Below are positions 1-10,200 of a stretch of 64,000 nt of DNA, in pieces. Source of the stretch: Arthrobacter sp. AK04 (GTDB lineage: Bacteria > Actinomycetota > Actinomycetes > Actinomycetales > Micrococcaceae). Positions within the stretch are counted from its first letter, which is position 1; the number at the start of each line of letters is the position of its first letter. The DNA lies in contig NZ_JAJOMC010000016.1 in NCBI RefSeq assembly GCF_021129155.1, positions 18,879 to 82,878 of the forward strand, read 5' to 3'. The notes beneath the pieces were generated by a model. That model saw nothing but the letters and a program-made list of their open reading frames with translations. It was not told where the DNA came from and did not search any database. The position numbers were made by a program, and so were the translations under genes.

Positions 1-804
1 GATTTCCTGTGTTTCGGGGTTGATCATGAAGGCTTCGTCCTCCTCTTCGACCATCAGGAACCCGCCGTGGTCGGTTGAGAAGTGCCAGGCCAGGGCACGT
101 TCGCCGTTGTGGACGTAGTTGGGATCGCCCATGGTGATCTTCAGGAGTTCATACCCGGCAATGCTGCACAGCTCGCGGATGATGATTTCGAAGTCGGGCG
201 CATCCTCCAGGGCCTCGGCGTCCGCCTCCGCCTGGCGCTCCGGCAGATCGGGAATCATTGACGCAAGCCGCTCGATGTAGGCGCCGACCTCTTCGTCGTC
301 CAGCACCAGCAGCTCCGCCTGGCCGCGGAGCCAGGCGGCGTTGAGTGCCGTGATGTTTTCCCGTTCCAGCAGCTCCTCGAACTCGCCGTCGAGCTCCTCC
401 ATCCGGAGGACGCCGTCGGGAACTTCCTCGGAGTCCTCATCCAGGCCGCCGTCCAGGTAGCGCTCCTCGTCTTCCTCGGACAAATCATCAAATGCCTCCA
501 CTGCCCGGTTGAAGAGGTCAAGATGGGCAGGGGCGCCCATGCCAGCCATGCCTTCGCGGACCAGGGTGTCCGTTTCGGAGCGGTCGACGGCGGTGAAGAC
601 GTACTGCGAGAAGCCTCCCTCCAGTGCCTGGGCCAGGTAGAAATCCACATAGTAGCTGCGGACGGCGACAGGCGACATCTCCTCGGTCCGCAGCAGGGCG
701 GCGTGCATGGCATCCACGATGCCGACGTTGGCCTCCACCACGTCCTCGTCACTCGAGTCGATACTGCTGCTGGTCAGGACGACGGGCTGCTGGCTGGTGA
801 TCAT
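1..804 (-). CDS. DMP19 (DUF4375) family protein, C-terminus beyond window
   Basis: The frame is open from an ATG at 804 to the window edge, giving 268 codons without a stop. The segment reading YYVDFYLAQALEGGFSQYVF, about residues 51-70, matches the core signature of the DMP19/DUF4375 family, whose role is unknown. The rest is very acidic, with Asp/Glu runs around residues 105-135 and near the visible end, and there is no signal peptide or membrane segment, so it is probably cytosolic. A GTGAGG Shine-Dalgarno lies a few bases before the ATG. It is transcribed in the same direction as the downstream-strand LacI gene but about 100 bases separate them, so co-transcription is possible only. Confidence 0.75.
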   Translation of the reverse strand, partial: MITSQQPVVLTSSSIDSSDEDVVEANVGIVDAMHAALLRTEEMSPVAVRSYYVDFYLAQALEGGFSQYVFTAVDRSETDTLVREGMAGMGAPAHLDLFNRAVEAFDDLSEEDEERYLDGGLDEDSEEVPDGVLRMEELDGEFEELLERENITALNAAWLRGQAELLVLDDEEVGAYIERLASMIPDLPERQAEADAEALEDAPDFEIIIRELCSIAGYELLKITMGDPNYVHNGERALAWHFSTDHGGFLMVEEEDEAFMINPETQEI

Positions 805-906
805 GGCAATCCTCACGGCTGTTGACGGGTGGTTCTCGGAACGTTTTTCACGCTACGCGGACCGGGCAGGCCCACCGTTGAGGGGGAAATGAACGTCCGG
901 CGAAGT

Positions 907-2022
907 TTACGTCGCTGGCAGGTTTTCCTTCCGCCGGCCGTGGTGGCTGCCCTTGCCGCCGGACGGCCCGCCCACCGAGCCGCGCTTGACGAGGGTCGCG
1001 GCAAATTCGGGTTTGGCCGCCGGCGCCTTCCTGCCCTGGATCTGCCGGATGAGGGCCTCGGCGGCTGCGACGCCCATCTCGTACACAGGCTGCGCGATCA
1101 CGGTCAATGGGGGCCTGGTGAGGCGGGTCCAGGCGAAATCGTCGTACATGAGGAAAGAGACGTCATCCGGGATAGCGAGGCCGAGGTCCTGGATGGCCTC
1201 CACAACACTGAGTCCGATCAGGCCGTCCGAGGCGATGATGGCCGTCGCAGGGTCCGGCTGCTGCAGCAGTTCACGCGTGATCTTCTTGATGGTTTCCGGC
1301 CCGTCGGCATTGAAGCGCACCAGATCCTCGGGTTCCTTGAGGCCCGCTTCCCGGAACGCCCGCATGATTCCGTCCCGCCGGTCCGAGATCTGGGAAGAGC
1401 CCAGGGACAGGCCCGTGGCGTAGGAGTCATCCGTCCGGAGCGTGGAAATGAAGGCGATCCGGCTGTGTCCGGCCGCAATCAAATAGCGGGTTGATTCATG
1501 GGAGATGCTTTCCATGTCCACGGCCACCGTGTCCACGTCCAGGCCCTTGGCCGTGCGGTCCAGCAGGACCAGCGGCCTTCCCGAATGGTGGACGTCCTGG
1601 AGGTGCCGGGTCTCAACGGAGGACGCGGGGGCGACGATCAGGCCATCAACCCGCTTGTCCAGCAGCACCCTGACGGCGTCCACTTCCGCCGCCCAGTCTT
1701 CGTCCGTATTGACCAGGATGACGTTGAAGCCGCTCTTCTTGGCGGTGTCCGTGATTCCCCGGGTGGCCAGGCCGAAATGGGGGTTTTCGATGTCGCCCAC
1801 CACCACGCCGATGGTGTTGGACTTTCCCGTGTTCATGCTGCGGGCAAGCTCGTTGGGCCGGTAGTTCAACTCCTCCGCTGCAGCCAGCACCCGCTCGCGC
1901 ACGTCCTCGCTCACCGCCCCGTAGTTGCCCAGGGCGCGGGCGGCCTGAGCTTTGGACACCTGCGCGGCTTTGGCGACGTCGGCAACAGTGACGTCGCGTC
2001 GACGTGAAGCATCAGTACTCAT
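907..2022 (-). CDS. LacI-family transcriptional regulator
   Basis: A 371-residue LacI/GalR repressor. The N-terminal helix-turn-helix ([21 protein letters not shown], about residues 11-31) and hinge helix ([11 protein letters not shown]) are followed by a periplasmic-binding-protein-like sensor domain with the usual [12 protein letters not shown] strand and the D-G-L-I-V-A-P region. The second HTH helix reads [13 protein letters not shown] rather than the common SxxTVSRVLN, so its operator probably differs from standard LacI sites. The frame stays open upstream to 2241, but the ATG at 2022 starts exactly before the HTH and is preceded by GAAAGG. It is divergent from the amino-acid-type ABC cluster and is presumably its local regulator; the perfect inverted repeat at 2088-2126 lies between them. 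Confidence 0.9.
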   Translation of the reverse strand: MSTDASRRRDVTVADVAKAAQVSKAQAARALGNYGAVSEDVRERVLAAAEELNYRPNELARSMNTGKSNTIGVVVGDIENPHFGLATRGITDTAKKSGFNVILVNTDEDWAAEVDAVRVLLDKRVDGLIVAPASSVETRHLQDVHHSGRPLVLLDRTAKGLDVDTVAVDMESISHESTRYLIAAGHSRIAFISTLRTDDSYATGLSLGSSQISDRRDGIMRAFREAGLKEPEDLVRFNADGPETIKKITRELLQQPDPATAIIASDGLIGLSVVEAIQDLGLAIPDDVSFLMYDDFAWTRLTRPPLTVIAQPVYEMGVAAAEALIRQIQGRKAPAAKPEFAATLVKRGSVGGPSGGKGSHHGRRKENLPAT

Positions 2023-2087
2023 GTCGGCCTTTCGTAATGGACCCTTGACGCCCTTAGTGGCGTCGATTACATTTCTATCCATCGATG

Positions 2088-2126
2088 TGAGTCCGGTCTC
2101 AATCGTAGGCATTGAGACCGGACTCA
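2088..2126. repeat. Perfect 16-bp inverted repeat in divergent promoter region
   Basis: Arms TGAGTCCGGTCTCAAT (2088-2103) and its exact reverse complement (2111-2126) are separated by 7 bases. It sits between the divergent LacI gene (start 2022) and the substrate-binding lipoprotein gene (start 2204). It has no T-run on either side, so it is not a simple intrinsic terminator. The position favours an operator for the LacI protein, or a 5'-UTR hairpin of the transporter mRNA; the sequence alone does not separate these. Confidence 0.7.
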
Positions 2127-2203
2127 GCAAGGGTTTCCGGCAAACCCGCACGGCGGATCTCGATCCTCCATCTCCCCGCTTCCTCACGATTGGAAAACTC
2201 GCT

Positions 2204-3073
2204 GTGATTACTCGAACCACTGTGCGCCCCGCGGCGCTCATTGCCGCGGCTGTTGCCGCCGTCCTGGCCCTCTCCGGCTGCGGCGGCTCCTCTTCAGCCT
2301 CATCCTCGCCGGCCGAAAACCCCTACGGCCTGATCGAGCCCGGATCCATCCGCGTAGCGAGCCTGGGCGATTCGAAGCCCTACACCTTCACGGACGCCCA
2401 GGGTAAGTTCACCGGCTTCGACGTGGAGCTCTTCACGGACGTTGCCGCCCGCGCCGGTGTGGACAACGTGGTCTTCACCGGGCAGGACTTCTCAGGCCTG
2501 CTGGCCGCCGTCGCAAACGGGCAGTTCGACGCCGGCGTGGCCGCCATCGGCATCACGGACAAGCGCAAGGAAACGGTGGATTTCTCTGACGGCTACCTGG
2601 CCGGATACCTGACGGTCATCACCACCAAGTCCTCCGGCATCAACAACGCCGACGGACTGTCCGGAAAGCGCCTTGGCGTGGTGCAGGGCACGCTGCAGGA
2701 AGCCTACGCGGTGAAGAATTTCACCTCGGCAAGCCTGGTGCGGTTCCCGGACAACAACACGGCAGTCTCCGCCGTCAACAGCGGTTCCGTGGATGCGCAC
2801 TTCCTGGACTACGAGGCCGCAAAGTCCTACCAGGAACAGTTCGGCCTGGTCAGCGCCGCGGACATCCCGTCCTTCGACGCGCCGGCCGGGTTCGCCGTCG
2901 CCAAGGGCAAGACTGCCCTCAAGGAAGCCCTGAACAAGGGGCTGGCCGAGGCCATGGAGGACGGCACCTGGAAGAAGCTCTACGAGAAGTGGTTCCCGGG
3001 TTCCCCAATGCCCGAGCAGTACCTCCCGAAGGCAGAACAGACCGCAACCCCGGCCCCGACAGCAAGCAAGTAG
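2204..3073 (+). CDS. Amino-acid-type ABC transporter substrate-binding lipoprotein
   Basis: A 289-residue SBP family 3 (PF00497) protein. It has a short lipoprotein signal ending in LALSGC (lipobox Cys near residue 26), then a Ser-rich linker and a bilobed domain with [15 protein letters not shown] and the hinge segment [21 protein letters not shown] typical of polar amino acid and opine binders. The GTG at 2204 is chosen because it puts a basic residue and the hydrophobic core in correct signal-peptide position; the longer frame to 1952 has no signal. It acts on the outer face of the membrane, feeding the permease at 3161. The ligand is not evident; the flanking oxidases suggest an N-substituted or secondary amino acid. 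Confidence 0.88.
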   Translation: MITRTTVRPAALIAAAVAAVLALSGCGGSSSASSSPAENPYGLIEPGSIRVASLGDSKPYTFTDAQGKFTGFDVELFTDVAARAGVDNVVFTGQDFSGLLAAVANGQFDAGVAAIGITDKRKETVDFSDGYLAGYLTVITTKSSGINNADGLSGKRLGVVQGTLQEAYAVKNFTSASLVRFPDNNTAVSAVNSGSVDAHFLDYEAAKSYQEQFGLVSAADIPSFDAPAGFAVAKGKTALKEALNKGLAEAMEDGTWKKLYEKWFPGSPMPEQYLPKAEQTATPAPTASK

Positions 3074-3160
3074 ACCATGGGTATGCCCGGGCGGGCCGAA
3101 CGTTTCCACACCAAGGCCCGCCCGGCTGCCACCGGCACAACTAACACCTGAGAGCATTCA

Positions 3161-3949
3161 ATGGACTGGCTCAACACCATCATCCGCACCTTCTTCGACT
3201 TCGGCGCCATGGCTGAAGTCCTGCCCCAGCTTCTGGCGGTAGGCCTCCTCAACACCCTCATCATCTCCGTCGCCGCCACCGTCATTGGCGTGGTCCTGGG
3301 CATGGTGGTGGCCGTCATGGGCATCTCACCGTCCAGGTGGCTGCGCATCCCGGCCCGCATCTACACCGACCTCTTCCGCGGCCTGCCGGCCATCCTGACC
3401 ATCCTCCTGATCGGCCAGGGCTTTGCCCGCCTCAGCCAGTCGATCTTTGGCCCCTCTCCCTACCCCCTGGGCATCATCGCCCTCAGCCTGATTGCCAGCG
3501 CCTACATCGGCGAAATTTTCCGCGCCGGCATCCAGAGCGTGGACAAGGGCCAGGGCGAGGCATGCCGCGCCCTGGGGATGAGCTACGGCAAATCCATGGC
3601 ACTGGTGGTCATCCCCCAGGGCATCCGCCGCGTACTGCCGGCCCTGGTGAACCAGTTCATCGCCATCGTCAAGGACTCCTCGCTGGTCTACTTCCTGGGG
3701 CTGCTGGTCAGCGAACGCGAACTCTTCCGTGTTGGCCAGGATGCCGCGGTACTCTCCGGCAACCTCTCTCCCCTGGTGATGGCGGGCGTCTTCTACCTCA
3801 TCATCACCGTGCCGCTCACCCACTTGGTGAACTACTTCGACAGCCGCTTCCGGGCAGGAAAGCGCCGCCCCTCGGCCCCCACCAGCGGCCTCAACGAAGT
3901 CAAGGAACTGGACGCGGCCTCGCCGCTCACTACCGGGAGCAACACATGA
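3161..3949 (+). CDS. Amino-acid-type ABC transporter permease (HisM/GlnP family)
   Basis: A 262-residue inner-membrane permease. About five membrane segments begin near residue 20 ([20 protein letters not shown]). The cytoplasmic EAA loop ([21 protein letters not shown], about residues 128-148) contacts the ATPase. The C-terminal 30 residues are polar and basic. Its stop overlaps the ATG of the ATPase gene in an ATGA arrangement, so the two are translationally coupled. Only one permease gene is present, so the transporter probably uses a homodimer. Confidence 0.92.
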   Translation: MDWLNTIIRTFFDFGAMAEVLPQLLAVGLLNTLIISVAATVIGVVLGMVVAVMGISPSRWLRIPARIYTDLFRGLPAILTILLIGQGFARLSQSIFGPSPYPLGIIALSLIASAYIGEIFRAGIQSVDKGQGEACRALGMSYGKSMALVVIPQGIRRVLPALVNQFIAIVKDSSLVYFLGLLVSERELFRVGQDAAVLSGNLSPLVMAGVFYLIITVPLTHLVNYFDSRFRAGKRRPSAPTSGLNEVKELDAASPLTTGSNT

Positions 3950-4719
3950 TCACCACCACCAGCGCCAACCCCACCGCTGACATCGAAACCTTCCACGGCT
4001 CCAGCCTGGAGCTGAAGAACCTGACCATGGCCTACGGGGACATCGAGGTCCTCCGCAACGTCAGCCTTACCGTGGCACCCGGCACCACCACCTGCATCAT
4101 CGGGCCGTCCGGTTCCGGCAAGTCCACCCTCCTCCGTGGCGTCAACAGGCTGCATGAACCCAAAAGCGGGGATGTTGTCCTGGCCGGGGACAGCGCACTG
4201 AAGGTCAACCCGGACATCCTGCGCAGCCGGATCGGGATGGTGTTCCAGCACTTCAACCTCTTCCCGGACCACACCGCCCTGGAAAACGTGGCCCTCGCAC
4301 TCTGGAGCGTCAAGAAGATGTCCAAGGCGGAGGCAAGGGAACGCGCACGCCGCCGCCTGGCCGAAGTGGGACTCGCCGAACGCGCCGACCACCGCCCCCG
4401 GGACCTTTCTGGCGGCCAGCAGCAGCGTGTGGCCATTGCCCGCGCCCTCGCCATGGAGCCGGAAGTGATGCTCTTCGACGAAGCCACCAGCGCCCTGGAC
4501 CCCGAGCTCGTCAAAGGAGTCCTGACCCTCATGGCTTCGCTCGCCAAACGGGGAATGACTATGGTGGTGGTGACGCATGAGATGGGCTTCGCCCGGAAGG
4601 TTGCCGACCAGGTGGTCTTCATGGACGAAGGCGAAGTGGTGGAAGCGGGCACGCCCGCGGAGATCTTCGACAACCCGCGCAGCGAACGCCTGCAGCGCTT
4701 CCTCTCCGAGGTCCTCTGA
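3946..4719 (+). CDS. Amino-acid-type ABC transporter ATP-binding protein
   Basis: A 257-residue ATPase of the GlnQ/HisP type. It has Walker [11 protein letters not shown]-loop FQHFNLFPD, signature LSGGQQQR, Walker [10 protein letters not shown] and switch His in VVVTHEM, all in order. The ATG at 3946 overlaps the permease stop by four bases; the open frame further upstream to 3337 is a shadow of the permease gene. The product powers the importer formed with the lipoprotein at 2204 and the permease at 3161. Its stop shares one base with the next ATG, which continues the operon into the oxidoreductase genes. Confidence 0.93.
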   Translation: MITTTSANPTADIETFHGSSLELKNLTMAYGDIEVLRNVSLTVAPGTTTCIIGPSGSGKSTLLRGVNRLHEPKSGDVVLAGDSALKVNPDILRSRIGMVFQHFNLFPDHTALENVALALWSVKKMSKAEARERARRRLAEVGLAERADHRPRDLSGGQQQRVAIARALAMEPEVMLFDEATSALDPELVKGVLTLMASLAKRGMTMVVVTHEMGFARKVADQVVFMDEGEVVEAGTPAEIFDNPRSERLQRFLSEVL

Positions 4720-5762
4720 TGGGCACCGCAGGACAGGGACCTATCCGCACCGCCGTCGTCGGCTTCGGCATCTCGGGACGGGTCTTCCATGCACCCCTCA
4801 TTGAGGCAGACCCGTCCTTTTCACTCGATGTCATTGTCACCGCAGACCCGGACCGCGCCGCCGCGGCGGCAGCCCGCTACCCGAACGCGCGCATCGTCCC
4901 CACGGCGGAGGCCATGTTCGCGCTGGCGGCAGACCTGGACCTGGTGGTCCTTGGTACCCCTCCGGCCACCCATTTTGGGATGGCTTCGACGGCGATCGCC
5001 CACAAGCTGAATGTGGTGGTGGACAAGCCGTTCGTCACCACCTCGGCCCATGGGGAGGAACTCATGGCCCGGGCGGCCGACGCCGGCGTGCAGCTGACGG
5101 TCTTCCAGAACCGCCGCTGGGACGCTGATTTCCTCACCCTCAGGAAGCTCCTGGATGCAGGCGCACTCGGCGAGGTCCGGACCTTCGAATCCCGCTTCGA
5201 GTGGTGGCGCCCCGAAGGCTTCGGGAACTGGCGCGACTCCGCCACCACAGCCGAAGGCGGAGGGATCCTCCACGACCTTGGCGCCCACCTCATTGACCAG
5301 GCGGTCCAGCTGTTCGGACCCGTGGCGCACAGCTACGGCGAAACAGCACACCGGGGGCTGGCCCCGGACGCGGCGGACACGGAAGCCTTCGTGTCCCTGC
5401 TGCACGATTCGGGGGTGCGCTCCCGGCTGTGGATGAACGGCATGGCTGCCCAGGCGGGGCCGCGCTTCCACGTCCTGGGCTCAGACGCCGGCTACGCAAA
5501 GTGGGGACTGGACAGCCAGGAACCCGCGCTCGACGCCGGACTGCCGCCGTCGGACCCGGCATACGGCGTCGAGTCCCAGGAGTCTTGGGGGCTCCTGGGA
5601 GTCGACGGCGCAACGCGCGCAGTCCCCGCTGAACGGGGCGCGTATCCCCAGTTCTACCGGCTCCTCGCCGGAGCCCTCCTGCACGGCGGGCCGGTCCCTG
5701 TTGACCCGGCGGACGCCGTCGCGGCCCTCAAAGTCATCGAAGAAATCCATGCCCTCACCTGA
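4719..5762 (+). CDS. Gfo/Idh/MocA-family NAD(P)-dependent oxidoreductase
   Basis: A 347-residue protein with an N-terminal Rossmann fold (AVVGFGISGRVFHAPL, about residues 12-27). The catalytic DKP motif in VVVDKPF replaces the usual EKP. The second alpha/beta domain contains the segment GGGILHDLGAHLIDQA, whose DxxxH supplies the family's catalytic Asp/His. The start codon shares one base with the ATPase stop, so it is expressed with the transporter. It probably oxidises or reduces a carbon of the imported compound. Family members act on sugars, inositols, rhizopines and imines, and the substrate cannot be assigned here. Confidence 0.87.
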   Translation: MGTAGQGPIRTAVVGFGISGRVFHAPLIEADPSFSLDVIVTADPDRAAAAAARYPNARIVPTAEAMFALAADLDLVVLGTPPATHFGMASTAIAHKLNVVVDKPFVTTSAHGEELMARAADAGVQLTVFQNRRWDADFLTLRKLLDAGALGEVRTFESRFEWWRPEGFGNWRDSATTAEGGGILHDLGAHLIDQAVQLFGPVAHSYGETAHRGLAPDAADTEAFVSLLHDSGVRSRLWMNGMAAQAGPRFHVLGSDAGYAKWGLDSQEPALDAGLPPSDPAYGVESQESWGLLGVDGATRAVPAERGAYPQFYRLLAGALLHGGPVPVDPADAVAALKVIEEIHALT

Positions 5763-5823
5763 CGTACGTTGCCACGGCACATCTTCACACCACCAATCAT
5801 TTACACCAGGAAAGCGAGCCACC

Positions 5824-7005
5824 ATGTCCTCCACGAGCCCCGCCAGGAAAGTCGCCGTCATCGGCGGCGGAATCCTGGGCGTTTCCACCGCCGTCCATCT
5901 GGCAAAGGGAGGCGCGCAAGTAACGCTTGCCACCTCCGGCCCGTTGGCGAGCGGAGCCTCCGGCCGCTCAATCGCATGGCTCAACTCCTCCGGTGCCCGC
6001 TCCGCCGCCTACCACTACCTGCGGATGCTTGCGATCGACCGCTACCGCACCTGGAGCGCACACCATCCCGAAAGCCGCGGCTACCTGAGGTTCGATGGTG
6101 CACTGAAATGGGCCGGCCCGGACGAAACCTTCCGCGAAACCTTCGCCTTCGAACGTTCGGGCGGATACCACTCCGTCTGGGTGGACAGCAGTAACGTGGC
6201 CCGTGTCGCCCCGGATGTGGACGCCGCTGCCGTGGCCAGCGAGGGTGCCATCTACAACCCAGGTGAAGGCTGGGTCAACATGCCCGACTTCATCGCGGCA
6301 TTGGCTTCCGAGGCGGCGGACAACGGGGCGGTGATCATCCAGAATGCCGGGGATGTCCGGGTGGATATGCACGACGGCGCCGCGGCCGGCGTCATCCTGG
6401 GCGACGGGACGCGGCTGGAAGCCGACCAGGTGGTGCTGGCAACCGGGGGTGAGGTCCCGGCCCAGCTCGCAGCCCTGGGTGTGACGGTTCCGGATGCCAC
6501 CCCGGCCGCCTTCGTGGTGTTCACAGAACCGCTCGACATGAAAGTGCAGACCGTGCTGAACACCCCCCGCGTCGCTGTGCGCCCCATGCCTGACGGCAGG
6601 CTGGTACTTGATGCGGACTGGGCAGAGCAGTCCGTGATCATCGAAGATGACGGATCCTTCACGGTTCCCGAGGAGTCCGTCCAGGGCCTGCTCGAGGAGG
6701 CCTCGAAGGTACTCGCGGGGAATCCCCGGCTGGCCGCCCAGCGGGTAGCTGCCGGCCTGAAACCCATTCCCGGTGACGGTGAGCCGGTGGTGGGCCCCGT
6801 CTCTTCGATACCGGGCCTGCACACGGTTTTCACCCACTCGGGCGCGACGCTGGGGCTGATCCTCGGTGAGCTCCTCGCGGAGGAAATCCTTACCGGAACC
6901 CCCTCTCCCGTGCTCGCCGCCTTCCGGCTTGACCGGTTCGACGCCGGCGCCCCTGCCCGGGATGCCGTGGGGACGGGCGCCTGGGCGCCGGTGCACCAGA
7001 GCTAG
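5824..7005 (+). CDS. FAD-dependent amino acid oxidase/dehydrogenase (DAO family)
   Basis: A 393-residue flavoprotein (PF01266). The FAD-binding GxGxxG is at the N-terminus (AVIGGGILGVSTAVHLAKGG, about residues 10-29). The C-terminal FAD contact (FTHSGATLGLILGELLAEEI) is typical of D-amino acid, glycine, sarcosine and opine oxidases. The start at 5824 follows AGGAAAG; the in-frame extension to 5701 overlaps the previous gene and is rejected. It is last in the LacI-flanked operon, 61 bases after the Gfo/Idh gene. With an SBP-3 transporter and a MocA-like enzyme, the set looks like uptake plus oxidative cleavage of a C-N bond in an amino acid derivative. Confidence 0.85.
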   Translation: MSSTSPARKVAVIGGGILGVSTAVHLAKGGAQVTLATSGPLASGASGRSIAWLNSSGARSAAYHYLRMLAIDRYRTWSAHHPESRGYLRFDGALKWAGPDETFRETFAFERSGGYHSVWVDSSNVARVAPDVDAAAVASEGAIYNPGEGWVNMPDFIAALASEAADNGAVIIQNAGDVRVDMHDGAAAGVILGDGTRLEADQVVLATGGEVPAQLAALGVTVPDATPAAFVVFTEPLDMKVQTVLNTPRVAVRPMPDGRLVLDADWAEQSVIIEDDGSFTVPEESVQGLLEEASKVLAGNPRLAAQRVAAGLKPIPGDGEPVVGPVSSIPGLHTVFTHSGATLGLILGELLAEEILTGTPSPVLAAFRLDRFDAGAPARDAVGTGAWAPVHQS

Positions 7006-7011
7006 CAGGCC

Positions 7012-7045
7012 GGGAGGTGGGGCGGGCCTGGGCCCCACCCCTCCC
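7012..7045 (+). terminator. Probable hairpin terminator after the DAO gene
   Basis: An imperfect GC-rich inverted repeat (GGGAGGTGGGGC pairing with GCCCCACCCCTCCC, two extra bases on one side) begins 6 bases after the oxidase stop at 7005. There is no T-run, as is common for hairpin terminators in high-GC actinobacteria. The remaining gap to 7216 shows no gene. Confidence 0.5.
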
Positions 7046-7216
7046 GGGCCGGTTGCGGCATCCCGGCTGCAGTTGCATCCCTGGTTGTCCGTCTGATCCC
7101 ATCCTGCCGCCCTCAAAGAGCCGGCGGCGCTCCCCGCCCCGCCGGCGAACTAAGATGGATCAGATGACCAACCACCGGCCCGGCCCCGCCGTGGCCTGCT
7201 GAAAGTAGCGCGCACC

Positions 7217-10200
7217 ATGCCATCCCAACCGGACGAGAGTGCGGCACTGGCAATACAGACTCCCGCCATCAACGACCGCTCCCTGGCGGCCGGGCTGGCG
7301 TATGCCATGGGAAGCCGCGTCTCGGGCATCTCATTCGACGCCGCCACCGGGCTCATGCTGGGCAAGGTCCGCGGCGGCGCGGACCTCCCCTACTCCACCA
7401 CGGCCAAGCTGGTCCGCAAGGGCGGCGGCTGGAGCTGCACCGTGGGCGTCTGCAGCTGCCCGGTCCGCAAGGACTGCAAGCACGTGGCGGCGCTGCTCTT
7501 CGCCGCCGAGGACAACCCTGCCATCCGGGTCCAGCTGCTCACGCCGTCAACATCCACCCAGGTGTCCCGCAACCCCTCGGTCTCTGCGCTGTCCGACTGG
7601 GAGCAGGCCCTCAGCCCGCTGATCTCCCAGCCGGGGGCCACCCCATCCAACGCCGGGGTTCCGCTGGCGCTCCAGTTCGAGGTGGAAGAACCGGCGCCGC
7701 ACTTTTCCTACACAGGCCGGCGTGATCCGCAGCGCAGCGTCCGCCAGCTCAAGGCCCGGCCCGTCATCATGGGCGCCAAGGGCAAGTGGATCCGCGGCGA
7801 TGTTTCCTGGACCACGCTGAACTACCTGAACTTCCGGCGCGAGTGCAACCCCGCGCACGTGGAATGGCTGCAGGAGTTCCTGGCTGCCCACTCCGTTGCG
7901 TCAGGCCGGACCTACAACTCCTCAGGCTTCTGGCTGGGGCTGAACTCCTTTGCCGGGAAGAACCTGTGGAGCCTGCTGGAAGACGCAGGCAAAATCGGCC
8001 TCGCACTCGTCCACTCGCGCGGCACTGAGCCGGTCCGCCTCGCAGCGTCGCCCGCCGCCGTCGGCCTTAATTTGAGCCGTTACGGCTCCCCGTTGGCCGC
8101 TCCTTCCGCAGCGGACGCGGCGGCACCTGCCGCACCGGCCGCACCCGTCGCACCGGCCAAGGACAAGACGTCCGACCGCGGGCTGGAACTTTCGCCCACC
8201 ATCGCCGTTGAGGGCGTGGAGATTGATCCGGCGTCAGTGGGAACCATCGGCCGCCCCGCCCACGGGATTTTCTTCACCACCGATGCCCTGGCCGCCGACG
8301 GCGGTGCGCTGCCCGGTGTTGGAGAGGCACCGCCGGGCGAGAACCTGATTACGCTGGCTGCCCTGGAAGGTGGCCTGAGCGAGGAACTGCTGACGTTCGT
8401 GACCGCGGGCGGCACGCTGCATATCCCGGCCAAGGATGAATCGCGCTTCCTTACGGGTTTCTACCCGAAGCTGAAGCAGACGGCCCGGGTCACCGCCCGG
8501 GACGAGTCCGTGGAGCTCCCGGCGCTGGCCGTCCCCACCCTGTCCCTGCTGGCCAACTACGGCGCGGACCACAGGGTGCGGCTGCACTGGGAGTGGCACT
8601 ACAAGAGCGGAAACCTGGTCACGGCGCAGCCCCTCTGGCGGCACCCCGGCGACCACGGCTACCGCGACGACACCGCCGAGGCCCGGATCCTGGAAGGCCT
8701 CGGCCAGCCGTGGGACGTGGTGCCGGCCCTGGGTGAGTCCGCCACCGGCGGCTGGGGCACGCCGCGGCTGGCGGCGTCCGCGGAACTGAAGGGCCTGGAC
8801 ACCCTGGCGTTCACTGAGGAGGTCCTCCCCCGGCTGCGCGAAGCCCCGGACGTCGAGGTGGACACCGCCGGCGAGATCGCTGAGTACCGTGAGGCCGAGG
8901 AAGCGCCGGTGGTGTCCATTTCCACCAAGGCCACCGAACAGCGCGACTGGTTCGACCTCGGCATCCAGATCACGCTGGAGGGGCAGCCGGTCTCCTTCGC
9001 GGCCGTCTTCTCCGCGCTGGCGTCCGGCCAGACCAAGATGCTGCTGCCCAGCGGCGCCTACTTCTCCCTGGACCTGCCCGAGCTGCACCAGCTGCGCGCA
9101 CTGATCGAGGAGGCGCGCTCCCTGCAGGACAACAAGGACGCACCCCTGCAGATCAGCCGGTTCCAGGCTGGGCTGTGGGACGAGCTTGCCCAGCTGGGCA
9201 TCGTGGATGAGCAGGCGGCCGCGTGGCGTTCAGCGGTGGGCGGCCTGCTGGAGGGCGGCGTGGACGGCCTGCCGTTGCCCGCCACCCTTAATGCAGAGCT
9301 CCGGCCGTACCAGCTGGAGGGCTTTAACTGGCTCACGTTCCTGTATCGGCACAGCCTGGGCGGGATCCTGGCCGACGACATGGGCCTGGGCAAGACGGTG
9401 CAGGCGCTCGCCCTGATGTGCGCGGCGAAGGAGCTCTCGCTGGCGGCAGCAGATGCTTCAGCAGGCCAATCCGACGCCGGTGCTCCCTTTTTGGTGGTTG
9501 CCCCCACCAGCGTGGTGGGCAACTGGGCAGCGGAAGCGGCGCGTTTCGCCCCGGGCCTGAAAGTCCACGCCGTCAGCGAGACGTTCGCCAAGAGCAACCA
9601 GACCCCGACGGAGGCACTGGCCGGCGCCGACATTGTGATCACCTCCTACGCACTGTTCCGCATCGACTACGAGGCCTACGCCTCCCGCACCTGGTCCGGC
9701 CTGGTGCTGGACGAGGCGCAGTTCGTGAAGAACCACCAGTCCAAGGCATACCAGTGCGCCCGCAAACTCCCGGCGGCCTTCAAGCTGGCCATCACGGGCA
9801 CGCCGCTGGAGAACAACCTGATGGAGTTCTGGGCGCTTACCTCGATCGTTGCGCCGGGCCTGTTCTCCAGCCCCAAGCGCTTTGCCGAGTACTACCAGAA
9901 GCCCGTGGAGAAGAACGGTGACAAGGGGCAGCTGGACAAGCTCCGCCGTCGGGTCCGTCCGCTGATGATGCGCCGCACCAAGGACCAGGTGATCAAGGAC
10001 CTGCCGCCCAAGCAGGAGCAGATCCTGGAAGTGGTGCTCAACCCGCGCCACCAGAAGGTGTACCAGACGCACCTGCAGCGCGAACGGCAGAAGATCCTGG
10101 GGCTGATCGAGGACGTGAACAAGAACCGGTTCACGATCTTCCAGTCACTGACCCTGCTGCGGCAGCTCAGCCTGGACGCGTCCCTGGTGGACCCGGCGCT

